NCBI GenBank assembly: GCA_003008705.1
Contig: PDUO01000009.1
Coordinates: 124,001 to 188,000, forward strand
Source of the DNA: Pezicula radicicola
Lineage: Eukaryota; Ascomycota; Leotiomycetes; Helotiales; Dermateaceae
Reading direction: 5' to 3'
DNA length: 64,000 bases
This document shows, piece by piece, positions 1 to 11,610 of this stretch; position 1 is the stretch's first letter, and each line of letters starts with the position of its first letter. Below the pieces are notes generated by a model. The model was not told where the DNA came from, ran no database searches, and saw nothing but the letters and a program-made list of their open reading frames with translations. Both the position numbers and the translations under genes were made by a program.

Positions 1-1124
1 GTTATCCTCTCCATCAACGCTACATCTCTTGTGCCATTTGGGTCTGTGGCAGTCTTCAGTCGCAATAATAGATCTTTCAAAGAATCCAGATTGCCCGAAA
101 CCACAGCTTCCAGGAGTAAGGTGTCTGCGTCTCCCTCATCTGTGCCAAGCAAGTGTTGACTGCTAACAATGTGTTCGGGACTTCTGTCGAAGCTAACATG
201 ATCTCCTTCTGACCAAGCACCAAGCTCTTGGAGACTCGTAGTTGCCTGGTCGGAAAGCTCGCTGATAACTGTCGCATTGAAGAATGGTTGCACCTCGACA
301 GCTCTGGAGAGGTAGAGCTCCTTTGTTTTGGACTTGGACGTCTTGTCCCATTTTTTCAAAATCTTGGAAAAAGCCGTGCCATTGATCTCCACAAATTGCT
401 GAAGCTTATTTAAGTCGTTTCCAAATTGCTGAAAACCCTCTTCTAAAGTTGTAAACTTGGCAGAGCGTCTAGAGGTATTTTGACTTCGAGATTGGAGAAC
501 CTTCTTCTTATCCAGTAGTGTCTTGAGACGAATTTTGAGCTATTCTTTTGTCAACATTCACTGTTGACAAAACGAACCTGCAAAGAAATACACACCTCAG
601 CTTCCTTCTGCAAATAAAATGCATTGACCTTTTCAAGTTCTCGTTCCTGTTCGTCCGTTAGAACCTGCATGACTTTTAAACTCTATCATTTCGGATGGCC
701 ATAGCCTACTAGCTGAAAGAAAAATGTGGCCTTGTTCGCTTGCAATGCAGCTTGGGAATCAGCAATGCCTATGGGGCGGTGAACGTCATTCTGTGCCAGC
801 AGGGTGGGTGTTGCGGACAGCTTCTTGATGAGCTGTGAGAAATATTAGCGCACATGGTCGATTATGTTGCCTAAATAATCTTGCAAGCCACGCTTATTCT
901 TTGCTTTTTGCTTGCAATATTATCTAGCGAGGTACTTCGGTCGGCGTACCTTTTTCAGCGCCTTGTAGTTGACGAAGCTTGCGGCATACTCTGGAACCTC
1001 GAGCTGGCGCTTCTGAATTTGTTTGCCAAACTTCCTGCTGGTTCTTAGCAAATGAGCGAGCACTTGAATACTCCAGACGTGACATGCATTAAGGGTAAGG
1101 ACCGCACGGAGTATGAACGTACAT
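1..1124 (-). CDS. PHO81: PHO81/NUC-2-like SPX-ankyrin phosphate sensor, 5' part (runs off the left edge)
   Basis: Spliced minus-strand translation gives an N-terminal SPX domain: start MKFGKQIQKRQLEVPEYAAS, then a core containing ALQANKATFFFQLERELEKV and NAFYLQKEAEL, then the LKTLLDKKKVLQ helix and FQQFGNDLNKLQQFVEINGT. An ankyrin-like stretch (LLLEAVVSGNLDSLKDLLL) begins near the window edge. By family, PHO81/NUC-2 proteins bind inositol pyrophosphates through SPX and inhibit the Pho80-Pho85 type cyclin-CDK during phosphate starvation; a C-terminal glycerophosphodiester-phosphodiesterase-like domain would lie outside the window. Exons: 1124-1123, 1034-950, 832-710, 646-596, 539-1. The first exon ends in AT and the next begins with G, so the ATG is completed by splicing; read straight through, the same ATG meets a stop after 11 codons. 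The acceptor at 647 was chosen because it restores the family string FFFQLERELEKV and has a TTCTAACG branch site. SPX identity is firm. The exact 5' end is inferred. Confidence 0.87.
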
Positions 1125-2267
1125 TATGCGGTGTTGGCACCCGCAGAGCCAACGAGGGCTGCGAGCGACTAAAGAGACGGAGAGAGCTCCCAGCGTTACC
1201 TTAGGTAGGTAGGTAGATAGTAGGGGCAGAGTTTGAGTGTTCTCAGGCCAGCTGTCACATGCAGTGGTACATGATTATTGCAGACCAAGTAAGAGGACTT
1301 TGAATAAGCTGGACGGTGTCTTTGACAGAAAAAGAAGAAATGACGTCGGGAAGGCGTGGGGAGGAAGCAAATAGAGGCAGAGGATTGAGGACGGAGGATT
1401 TGACAGTAGTCTAAGAGGAGCTTGTTCGTAAGGTCAAGCTACGACTCTACAAAGAGGGGATCGCACACGTTCCAGCGGGGTGAGCCGTGGATGGGTAGAA
1501 CCAAATTCCTGAGGCTTACGGCGGTGGGGTCGACCTGAAAGTGTTAGATAATTGAATGGTAGAAAAAACTGAAGCAGACACCTCAGGAGCCGCAGTTTGA
1601 CCCTCTCGGATATTGCACTGTGATACGTAGTAGTAGTGGTAGTAAGAGATGGAAGTTAGTTCCAGTTGGTTGGTAACAGCAATAATGTATTGCACGAAGT
1701 AAGGAATTTACAGCAGCAAGGTTTGAACTTACCGGGAAAGGGTTAGTGAGGGGTTGTCATTGTACGGTAGGAGACAGTGTTCTTGTCAAAGTTGTTTCCA
1801 CGACCTTATTCGCGTCATCCTCAGCGATAGTTGTCGCGCTGCCATTTTCTATCCGGACATCTAAGAACGAATCAGAAGCCCCACGTGGTAAATTACCAGA
1901 GATAGCCAGGAAGCACCTCGTGACCTCGCGTAACATGCTGCATCATTACGAGTACCTATACATGCAAGTCATTGAGAAGACTTGCTTGGCGAGCTAAAGG
2001 CTCAGGGCGGTGTACGACTTGTTAACTGAGTCCTGAGTTACCTACCTGACCCACCTATGCGATACAAAATTATGGCTGGCGATGTTTTCAAAGGTACCTA
2101 AGTCACGTCGACGAAGGTAAGTCTAAGTTAGGTTGTAGGATGAGACAGCATAAGTCGTAGGTGGCTGCTGCTTGCTTGAATGTATTTTGGATATCACCGA
2201 GGTATGAACAAAGTCCCGCTTGAAGATAAAAAATTCCGCCATCCTACCCAAGTTGCACATCCCATTC
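1125..2267. other. Intergenic: PHO81 promoter/5' leader and CUE5-like 3' flank
   Basis: No convincing coding sequence seen. It contains short GTAG microsatellite runs near 1203-1220 and poly-T/A tracts. Because the PHO81-like gene reads leftward from 1124, most of this should be its promoter and leader. The far end is the 3' flank of the CUE-domain gene. Confidence 0.5.
1882..1887. promoter_or_regulatory. CACGTG palindrome upstream of the PHO81-like gene
   Basis: A perfect CACGTG in context CCCACGTGG lies about 760 bp upstream of the PHO81-like start codon. Pho4/NUC-1 bHLH factors bind CACGTG, and yeast PHO81 is itself phosphate-regulated. The hexamer is expected by chance about once per 4 kb, so this is only suggestive. 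Confidence 0.25.
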
Positions 2268-3771
2268 TCAAGCCTTCCCAGTCAACTTATCTTCGGCAAC
2301 TTTGTCCTTATTTCCGACAATTTCAGCTGTTTCCGGCTTGTTTGTTGATGCTGCTGGCTCGCCAATGTTATCAGACATAGCCTCCGCAGCAGCTTTCTTG
2401 AGCCGCTCAGCATCATCCATACGAATCTCCTTTCCACCGACTCTGTCCTTAGACTCTTTCTCGTCTTCGCTGTCTCCAAGGCTGAACGGATCATTGTCAG
2501 TTTCGCCAATGGGACTTGGGTCAACAGTTGAGAGACGCTGCCATTTGCTTTGCTTGCTGGCTGGAGTATCTTTAGCCGCTGCTCTTGGAGACGTTTGGTA
2601 AATGTCTATCTCCTCAGCTGGCCCTTCCTTAAATCCAACCTTACGCCCATCGTTGGACTTTGGGATGGTAGGAGTAGGCTTGAAGAGATCTGGGTTTGCT
2701 AGAGGACGTGTTGAACGGCGAGCAGAACCTAGAGTAAGGTTAGAGTGTTTGGTCAAAGGATGGAATAAAACGCACTACCATCACTATTCAGTTGCATGCC
2801 TGCAAAGTCGTCACCAAGGACCTGTGGATCCGCGTCATAACGATTGTAATCTCCACTCTGTCGTCCATCGCCACTTCTTCGAGACCTGTAACCAGGGCCA
2901 GTATTGTATCCCTGTCGTGGAGGTTGGTGGTCGTCTGCCTCATCCTCATCATCGCCATCAATTTTCTTCTTCAAATTCGTGATCCAACCGTTGACTTTGC
3001 TCTGTGTCTCCAGAAAACCTTTCCGTAGGTTCTCCTTGATAATTGGAAGGTCATCGTCTAAAAAGCTACGCCCATCATCTTGCGTCTCATTTGGCCTAAA
3101 ACCAGTCTGTTGTCGACCCCTAGGGATACCCGTGCCTCGTGGTCCATATGATCCCGCACCCCCATAATGCTCTGCAAGTTGGCGTGCGTATTGCTCATCA
3201 GCCTCGACTTGTGATTGCGGGGTAGAACCAACCCGAGGGGCAGTTGGCCGAGGAGGCTGAGGCGGTGGTGTTGGCTCTCTGACAGCATCAGGATCTGACA
3301 TGCCTGTGCTTGAACATCAGTATGAAGCGTTTTGTAATTATCAGGTTGTATCCGTACCTAAAAGAGCATTGAAGGCTGGTTCTACCCGACCCCCACTAGC
3401 CGACAAAACAGCTTTAACAACAGCGGCATCGATGCTCGGAAATGCCTCTCTGAGAGTTTGCTCATTTTGCTGCTGTGGGCTCAGGGGACGAGGTGGTTTT
3501 GGAGGTGCTACTTCATCTTCAACTGTAGCAGCTCTCGGATTTGGCGCATCTGTGCCCAAGACGCCAGATTCTTGTACGTCATCGTCATCCATCTCGAGTG
3601 GTCGAACTGTCGTAGGTGATTCAGCTCCAGTAGCAGTAGGGCTCTTAATCTGGAAGATCAGAGTTAGCAACTTGTCCAAAGCTGGAAAAGACTACGGGAG
3701 ACGGCTTCATGCGATTCTTCCAAGAACGTCTCATCTCTTACTGGGCTATCCGTGGCAGTTGGTGCAGACAT
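2268..3771 (-). CDS. CUE5: CUE-domain ubiquitin-binding protein (Cue5/Don1-like)
   Basis: Four exons: 3771-3742, 3649-3358, 3303-2779, 2728-2268 (435 aa), phases consistent throughout. Introns are 92, 54 and 50 nt; the first has a GCTAACTC branch site. A CUE domain lies at about residues 67-107 (TLREAFPSIDAAVVKAVLSA, then PAFNALLG across intron 2). A proline-rich segment PPPQPPRPTAPRV is followed by YARQLAEHY and by a conserved lysine-rich helix (GFLETQSKVNGWITNLKKKI). Near the C-terminus there is a SRPLANP-like motif and an acidic NDPFSLGDSEDEKESKD stretch. CUE domains bind ubiquitin; yeast Cue5 is an adaptor that links ubiquitinated aggregates to Atg8. The start MSAPTATDSP fits family N-termini and has no alternative upstream. 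It is divergently arranged with the Ies4-like gene (964 bp apart). Autophagy function is inferred from family only. Confidence 0.83.
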
Positions 3772-4735
3772 GATGTTGGTTTTCTTTGTCAAAATAGACA
3801 ATATACAGTCCAGCTGCAGCTTCAGATGTTACTTTATTGAAACAGTGCACTAAGTACTGATGCCTATTCGCTCTTTACGTGGACAGCACGCGCGAGATTA
3901 AGCTCCGTTATGCTAACTTTGGAATGTTGTCATAACTATCACATGATCTATCACAAAGCATTGGTAACGTGACAATAATCCAACTCACACCTCAACTCCA
4001 CAGCTGTAGTCTCTATATATAAGTTTATAGTCCCGTTCAGAAACATACTCCAAAGACAGCTTCAATTGTAGTTTTGTGACGGGACGAATCATGACGTGAG
4101 ATTGAGGTGGATTCCACAGCCTTGATGTCTAACATCCGGATTTGGGGAACCCGGCGGTTCGCCGTTGCGTCTGAGTTTGGAAAGTAGCACTTTCAAGAGA
4201 CGTTTTGCTGAAGGCAAAAGAAGCGAAAGACGAACCCAGCACACCTGATGCATATGAAGATAAAAAAGATATATAATTATTGAAAAAATGAATGCTGTTT
4301 CTTCGAATGAAATCAGACTAGTGAAGAGTTCCTGCCCCTATAAAACATCGCGCTAAAAGTTTTATTCTGGTGATTCGTTTAAAATACCCTTCGGAACAAA
4401 CCACTTGCAAGATTGCTGCGCTCTGTGGTAGTCAGTCTCTACCTAGTCCCAGCCCTCATTCAAAGAACAAAATGGCTCTCTGCTCGGGCCAGATGATTTG
4501 GACAAAGCCACCCATCATCATCCACAACACAACCACACTCCAAAGAATCATCAAACACACTGCATCACCACATTGTACCTTGATTTTTGGAGATGCACAC
4601 AACGAGCTGAGGTTGCAAGAGATCGACCTTCTTCCAGCGGCCATTTAAGTCTCGCCCTAATTAAGACGCCAGATTTTGAATCTGCGATAATCATTCCCAC
4701 ACTCATTCCATCCCGAACATCACAACACCATCACG
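3772..4735. other. Divergent intergenic region between the CUE5-like and Ies4-like genes
   Basis: 964 bp between two start codons facing away from each other, so it should hold both promoters. A TATATATAAG stretch lies at about 4013-4022. No coding frame looks protein-like. Confidence 0.5.
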
Positions 4736-5695
4736 ATGGAGCCAACAACCAAAAGCGCAGCCGCCTCATCGGCGCGACGAAAGTCGTCGTCCTTGAAGAA
4801 GAAAACACTCGTTGTCAAGCTGAAGGTCTCACCAGAAAGTCTACAAAGATTTATCGTGCCATCAGTCAAAGTTAAAGAGGAATCACCATCAAAAGAAACA
4901 CCTCCTTCGGCGCCGATTTTACAACCAGCTAGCCCAGCTGGCGAGAATGCCTCATCCGAATCCAAACCTGACACACCTGCTGCAAGCGGCACTCCCGTTC
5001 CATCCTCGATGCCACCTCCAACAGAAGGACCAAAGAAGAAGGGTATGAAGAGAAGCTCTGCCGTCGCATTGGGACCAGATGGGTTGCCAGCTCCAAAGGT
5101 TAGAGGGAAGCCAGGTCCCAAGAAGAAGCCGAGATTGTAAGCATACACCGTTCCGATGTTCACACATCTGCTGGCAGCCTCGTAACCACTTTAGTGGAAG
5201 GGCACCTTCGCAAATCACAAATCAAATATCATCGGGATCATCCTTAACTGACTGCTATACAGGGAGGACGGAAGTATAGATCCTTCGGCCATCGCTCCTA
5301 GAGCCATCGCAACGGGTGCTGCGGCACACAAGCTCGGTCCTAAAGCCAACCAAGGTGCAATTAACGAAAAGCTTCGTGCGCTTGATCGTACGGGAAAGCC
5401 TTGTCGTAAATGGCAAAAGGGCGGCTTTAAGCTCAAGAGTTTTACGGGAGTTATATGGGAGATTCCTCGATGGACTGCACCTCCGAAGGTTACAATTCAA
5501 ACAGACGCTGGAGGCTCAACGACAAGTGACAGTAGCAAGGAGAATAAGGAAAGCAAAGACAGCAGCCGACTTGAGAGCGAGAAAAGTGCAAGCGCTCCCG
5601 ATGCTGAACTTGCCAGTGTCGCCAGCAACAACCTGGTATCCTCACCAGCTCCTGTTGCTGCTAGTAGCCCTACGCCTATGGCTGCTGCTTCATGA
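4736..5695 (+). CDS. IES4: INO80 chromatin-remodelling complex subunit Ies4-like
   Basis: Two exons, 4736-5136 and 5263-5695 (277 aa), with a 126-nt intron; without splicing the frame stops at once in the donor (TTG TAA). The N-terminus SLKKKTLVVKLKVSPESLQR matches the basic Ies4 signature. A Pro/Ser/Lys-rich linker follows, with KKKGMKRSSAVALGPDGLP and GKPGPKKKPR. After the intron comes a second conserved block, LRALDRTGKPCRKWQKGGF and KSFTGVIWEIPRW. The C-terminal 60 residues are Ser/Ala-rich low complexity. By family it is a nuclear accessory subunit of INO80, which slides and edits nucleosomes. No catalytic domain is expected or seen. Fungal Ies4 is poorly conserved, so identity rests on these two blocks. 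Confidence 0.72.
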
Positions 5696-7139
5696 TGAGA
5701 TGACTCTACTCTCTGATATCACTTAGAGCAGTTATATCTCGCAGACTTTTCGGCTTCGATGGCACACCTGTATATCGACATACCCAGCAACAGGGTTTTG
5801 ATGCTTCTCATAATATCGACCTCACCCGTGTATTACAACCTTCCTTTACTTCACTATCGTCATCATCATCGAGCGGGGAAAATCTAGGGGCGTTGGGTAT
5901 CATGCTTCACAGCATAGGAGGATCTGGGCGGATGGCGTTTGCTTGTCCCTGCGTAGGCATGTATCATAAAATAGCTCAAATGCATTAGTGCTTGGGCGCC
6001 ACCAAAATAACATTTTGTCTCGCCAAACTTGCTGATTCTTATGTCTATATCTTCATACGATCTTCCAGGTAATGTACACTATCCCTCTACGTACTTACCT
6101 GTGCTCTGCCTCGAGGCTGGTCATATACTTCGCACAGTATTGTAGACCAACAACCATTCAGAAGTCAGTTAACAAGCATATACTTGAGCTTACTAACTGA
6201 TCTCTTTGGTGGCCTGAGTATATGTCTCTCAAAACAGATACCAATCAATATACAAATACTTGGAGAAAGGTATCGGCGCGGAATCTAAGTACGTCTATAA
6301 CTCCTGCGAAGATGTGAGCTTGCAGGTCAGTGCTTCAAGCTCCTACGTTGTACACCACTGTAGATGATCAATGATAAGGGATCGACATTTTAAGGGCTAG
6401 CAACGCTGCTCAGTTTGCGTTATTCCTCCACAACGTATGACTACTTTGCAGATATTCGGATATTTGAATTTGCAAGTAGGTAATATGTGGAATGAGAGTA
6501 ACTTTTGCGGTGATAGGAGACGTCATTTGGTGCAATTACCTTAGAAAGCAGTTCAATACGGTCCGGCAAACGGGAAGTGTATACATCACATCAAGCCACA
6601 ATACAGTTAAAAAAATTATTACATACAATTAAAGGTCTAGTTGTACAGTTAAAAGGTCTAGTAATACAAACTTCCAGAGGTCAACTATTGTAGGGCCTCA
6701 CGCCATTCATTTACCTCGTGACACTTATTTCCCCACCACCTTAAAGCTGCTAACTCGCTTCGGCGCTCTGAACTCTTGTATGTAGAGGCAGTCCTAATAC
6801 TAACATCCATGTTCCAGATCATCTTAGACCTTGGACTCAGTCAGTACCTACCTACAATATCAAAGATGGATGGACAGATGGAAATCAGGTAGAGCTCGCC
6901 ATTGTTGCCTTACTTTCCTCGGCCATGAACAAGCATTTAACGCATCCTGCATCATTCCCACCCTCTAATCCGGTTGAACGAACGACTCATCACAGTCTCT
7001 ACGTACGTGACCTCCCACGCAAGCCCACAAGGGTGAATCACTGGATGAATCTTCTGCGAAGTCCTCGGCTTCGTCATTACTAAGAGAATATAACAGCGGT
7101 TCTCGTCGCTATCTCCGCACTTGCGTTGACCACTCCAGC
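5696..7139. other. Intergenic, no gene seen
   Basis: About 1.4 kb: Ies4-like 3' flank, then the upstream region of Gid1/Vid30. A near-repeat of TTAAAGGTCTAGT occurs at about 6628-6662. Nothing coding or RNA-like recognised. Confidence 0.45.
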
Positions 7140-9940
7140 ATGACCAACTCCTATCCTTCCGGCTCTGGTCTGCCAAACTCTGGCATGCCAAGTGGACCTT
7201 TGGGAGCACCAGGTCGAAGATCGTCTTATGCTTCAGTAGTTTCAGGCACGGCCTCGACTTCCTATCAGCCTAGGTCTGGCGCTTTCTCGCACTTGCTAAA
7301 TCAGCATCCTGCCGACTACAGCTACGACCCAAGCTACCAACCACTAAGCAGCAACCAACGTTATGATTCTCGAGGCTTCGATATCGATATGAACATGAAT
7401 GGGGGTAGATATGGACAGTCAGGGTCTTGGGGGCGAGGAGCACAATTACCAAGTTTCTCGAGCGCTTTCGGATCGCTCACGAACGGACATGGCTGGGGTG
7501 GAGGAGTGCAAGGCGAACAATTGTTCACACCGTCATATTTGAAGGGCTCGAAATATGTTCAAAGGCTTCAGGAAGCACATAAGGCGAAACTGGCAGCGCA
7601 AAAGGATGGTGCTTCCGCTCCGTCATCCCAACCAGGATCACTATCCACGAGCGCAAGCAGTATCAACCTTCATGCGAAGATGGCTCCCTCACATCGGGGC
7701 ATGACTTACGACCTCATTGAGAAAGTCCCGCCAGCCGATGATGAGGTACTTTCTCCATTACCATCGAGATGGAATTCTCAGGACAAATACGGAGGGTTGG
7801 AAGTCTTGTCCGATGGTCAGGAAGTCAAATTTACGGGCCCCAAGTCTGCTTCTGATCGGGATCATGAAGCATGCGCCATAAGAGCTGATCATCCTATGCC
7901 TGCTCAATGCGGAATCTACTACTTTGAAGTAATGATAGTGTCCAGGAAACGAGAAGAGTGAGTCCAAATGAAATATCTACGATCTGAGATTCTAACCTTT
8001 TATAAAAGAAGCTCGATCGGCATTGGGTTTTCAAGTAAAAACGTGCCATTATCTAGATTACCGGGATGGGAGCCGGATTCCTGGGCATATCATGGAGATG
8101 ACGGATGCTCGTTTTGCTGCCAAAGCTCAGGAAAGAGCTACGGGCCACCGTTTACTGCAGGCGACGTTATAGGATGCGGCGTTAACTTCCGAACCGGTTC
8201 TGCATTTTTCACCAAGAATGGGGATCACTTAGGTTTGTTTTTTCCTGACTTCCAAATTATCCAGTTGCTTCAGGATCCTCACAATCACTTGTGGAACACT
8301 CAGCTTGAGATACTCAAACTATTCTGATATTTCAAGACGCCAAGTCCAAATCACTTGACCTGAGCTTCTCAAATTCTTGACAACGGTTGAAAAGATCAAG
8401 TAATCTCGGCCTCAGTCGTTGGCATAGTTTGAGGAATTCAACTGAGCGTGCATAAATAATGGTAGTGGATCTAGACAGTGCAAAGCTAATCATATACAGG
8501 TACTGCTTTCCGCGACATCAAGGGAAAGCTCTTTCCTTCGGTGGGAATGAAAAAGTCAGGGGAACACATCAGAGTTAATTTTGGGCAAAGCCCGTTTGTC
8601 TTTGACATAGATGGCATGATTTTGGTGCGTATTATTTGCTGAGTTCCACTACATTTTCTTTGTCTAGTCTTTGACTATAACAACCCAATATTTTCAAGGA
8701 TGGACATCGTCACGATCCCTCCGGGGCTCATGGCTTACACGGAGCTCGTGGCCTACATTCAACTGATCCAACAACGAACATATACTAATATCGCCCGCGC
8801 ACAACAGGTTGAAAAAAGACAGATTCAGCTTGATATTGAACAAACAAGGTTTGTAGGTATTTGCTATGCGGAGAGTTCGCTATTGACAGTCACCAGCACA
8901 GCCAAGCTCGCCTCACCGTTGAACGAGACTGTTCTCATTCAGTCACTTGTGAGTATCCAATGCTGGACTTACTAGCAATGGTAGGTAGCTAATATTAATA
9001 GGTTCTCCAATTTTTAACACACGATGGGTATGTAGAGACGGCGAGAGCATTTGCGGATGAAGTTCACGCAGAAGAAAAGGCATTGAGTTTAGATCCTGAT
9101 GCTGTAATAAATGGTTTCAATGTGAAGGAAGATGAGGACGCAGGGCATCGCCAACGTAAGAGGTACCGCCAAGTCGGTTCCTGGTCTGATGCTAATTTAA
9201 TACAGGTATACGAAAAGCTGTCCTGGAAGGAGATGTGGACAAAGCCCTAAAGTATATTAGCGTATACTACCCACAGATACTTCACGAAAATGAGCATGTA
9301 TACTTCCGCTTGCGATGTCGAAAATTTATCGAGATGATTAGGCAAGGTGCTGAACTGCAAAATTCTACCGCCACGAATGGTTCCAAGAAAAGCAATGGGC
9401 ATGTCGATGATTGGTATGATGACAATATCAACCAGGAAATGGAGTTGGACGACCATCACAACCAGAACAACAACTGGGATGAGATGGACACCAGCGGGAC
9501 AGACAACGAGGCCAGATATGAGGCCCTCATGCAAGAGACCATTGCGTACGGTCAAGCTCTACAAGCTGAATTTAAGGATGACCCACGGCGTGAAGTCGGC
9601 AAAGCGCTTGGTGAAGCCTTTTCTCTTATGGCGTACCAAGATCCAATGGCCGAGAAAGAAGTATCGCATCTTCTTGATCCTAATGGGCGAGTTGCTGTTG
9701 CCGAGGAATTGAACTCAGCTATCTTATGTAAGCTTGTTTTCTATCCCTATCTTCAAACGGATTCCTAACGCAACCTCAGTATCTCTCGGCAAATCATCTT
9801 CTGCAGCGCTCGAAAAGCTCATCCAACAGACAACTGTCCTCCTCGAGGATCTAGGCGTAGATGGTGGTCCTGGGTCCTTTGTGAACATCGATGACTATAC
9901 GCGACCGTCTGGGAATGTTCAACAGTCTTCATTGCGATAG
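7140..9940 (+). CDS. VID30: Gid1/Vid30 (RanBPM-type) scaffold of the GID/CTLH E3 ubiquitin ligase
   Basis: Eight exons: 7140-7957, 8009-8232, 8500-8624, 8808-8848, 8897-8948, 9002-9155, 9206-9727, 9780-9940; all phases join to a 698-aa protein. Order of domains: low-complexity N-terminus (1-230); SPRY/B30.2 across exons 1-3 (GIYYFEVMIVS, SSIGIGFSSKNVPLSRLPGW, GDVIGCGVNFRTG, then HIRVNFGQSPFVFDIDGM at about 375-390); LisH (LVLQFLTHDGYVETARAFA); CTLH (IRKAVLEGDVDKALKYI through HVYFRLRCRKFIEMIRQG); and a C-terminal CRA-type region. RanBPM/Vid30 is the structural centre of the CTLH complex, which degrades gluconeogenic enzymes when glucose returns. A 41-nt exon 4 and the 266-nt second intron are the least certain joints. 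The N-terminal tail is poorly conserved, so the start is the first in-frame ATG. Confidence 0.88.
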
Positions 9941-11331
9941 TCTCTAGCAACCTTTTGTGTGTTCTTCTCTGGCGTTTGACATGCATGCATTGTGGATAGG
10001 TGTCTTGGACAGGTGGTGAAATTGATTTTGATGCGGCTACATGATGAATGGGTGGATCGTCCGGAGCACCAGGCTGGAATGGGATATTATTGCCCTGCGA
10101 GATTCTGGTCAGAGCTGTGGCCAAGGTATTCGCAGTTTTTAGATTGGGCGAGGGCCGCAGGACGGAGCGGGCATGTTCATAGCCAGAAATAAATCACTAT
10201 TCAAGGTAGCATATCTCGCAACTTGAAAGAACCGCTGTCATTTCTTCTAACTTACCCAGGGAGGCGACCTAAGTCAAAATGAACATCATAGACAGAAAGC
10301 AAAGGAAGTTCAGCATACCACATAGAGGGAGGAAGTTTCTTTAACTAGTTGCTCACATCAGTTAAAACTATGCAAAGCAGGAAATATTCAGTTAGTTTAT
10401 TTTTTAGTCAATATAGTAGAGTACTCCAGAGGTCAACGTCGATTTAAGTGAGTGAATAATGTGACTTGATTTCTCTACGAATTGCAAATTAATAATACAA
10501 ATATAAACGTAAGACACAAACTCATACACACACAGAGAGAGAGAGAGACTTCTTCTTTCTCCGCGCTCATTTCTCTCTTCACTTACTCCGTATCTCACTG
10601 AACAGTAAAGTTTGTAGATGACATGAGTGTTACCGAGGGAGGGATTTTAACGGTAGGGATGTTCTAACTAAGAAAAGAGGAGGCTCTGGTGGCTTGAAAT
10701 TTAAAATTTACACCAAGTAACACCAGGTAATTGCCAAGAGAACTTGAGGAGAGGTGGTTTTCTTGCCCCGCAATTTCCTCTAGCTCTTTCTCCATCACTA
10801 AACTGGAATTGGGGTAGCTTTGATATTTAAATTTGAAGCTTGCTTGTGATGTTTGTGCCATAAGCAGAGAGAATTTGGAGGCTTGACATGTGCATTCCTT
10901 TTGAGATGATAGATGGAATCAGGAGGTGGGAAAATTGACATTTATGTCTGTCTACATACTGTCTTTCTAGCCTCTAGTTAAACCTATGCCTTCGCATGGA
11001 CCTGACATGACATGACCTGACCTAATCTGACCTGACCTGACCAATTATATCTTTCCATTTCTCGTGTCTTTCTGGAATCTGAATAATCAAACAAAAAAGC
11101 TTCGTGGGCGAAAACTGAATTTCTGCCTGTTTCCAAGGCTGCCTTGCCTGTACGCCTCCATATACCCGTATACTCCCAAATGCTTCAAAGCACAAACGTG
11201 ATGTTTCCCAAGCATGCCCCCCAGTAAATCCAAAAGCAATTCTCGAAAGCTCCCAATTGATATTTCTAAGTACTGGTGTGAGAGTATTCAATTCGGGGAA
11301 TCCTTTCCAAAAGTGGACAGCCTCATATCGG
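9941..11331. other. Intergenic with simple repeats
   Basis: 3' flanks of Gid1/Vid30 and of the small Gln-rich gene. A CA/GA microsatellite sits at about 10524-10548. A run of CTGAC/CATGAC pentamer-like repeats sits at about 11001-11042. No coding sequence supported. Confidence 0.5.
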
Positions 11332-11610
11332 TCATGAACTCAGACCAACAGCTTCCATATCTCGCATCAAGCATGCCATCTGTGCCCTTTTTGCCGCCTC
11401 AGCTACCAAGTTGAAGTTTTGTAGAAATGGGGAGGTGGCATTGGGACCTTGCGGTTGCGGTTGGTGATTGGTTTGATATTGTTGTTGCTGTTGTTGTTGT
11501 GGGGCTGAGGTAGGTGCGTTGAAATATGATTGCGATTGTTTTGTCTGTGAGCGTGTAGAATACTGGTGGCTCGGCTTGGAAAGCGATGGTGAGGATAATG
11601 GCGCTTCCAT
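11332..11610 (-). CDS. Small Gln-rich conserved hypothetical protein
   Basis: Single-exon 92-aa reading frame with a true ATG in good context (CACAATGG). It is Ser/Gln-rich (poly-Q plus NHQPQPQGP) and ends in an amphipathic segment, FNLVAEAAKRAQMACLMRDM, then EAVGLSS. That C-terminal segment is the only part resembling something under constraint; I have the impression of similar tails in other ascomycete small proteins but cannot name a family. No signal peptide or membrane segment. Function unknown. Confidence 0.45.
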   Translation of the reverse strand: MEAPLSSPSLSKPSHQYSTRSQTKQSQSYFNAPTSAPQQQQQQQYQTNHQPQPQGPNATSPFLQNFNLVAEAAKRAQMACLMRDMEAVGLSS

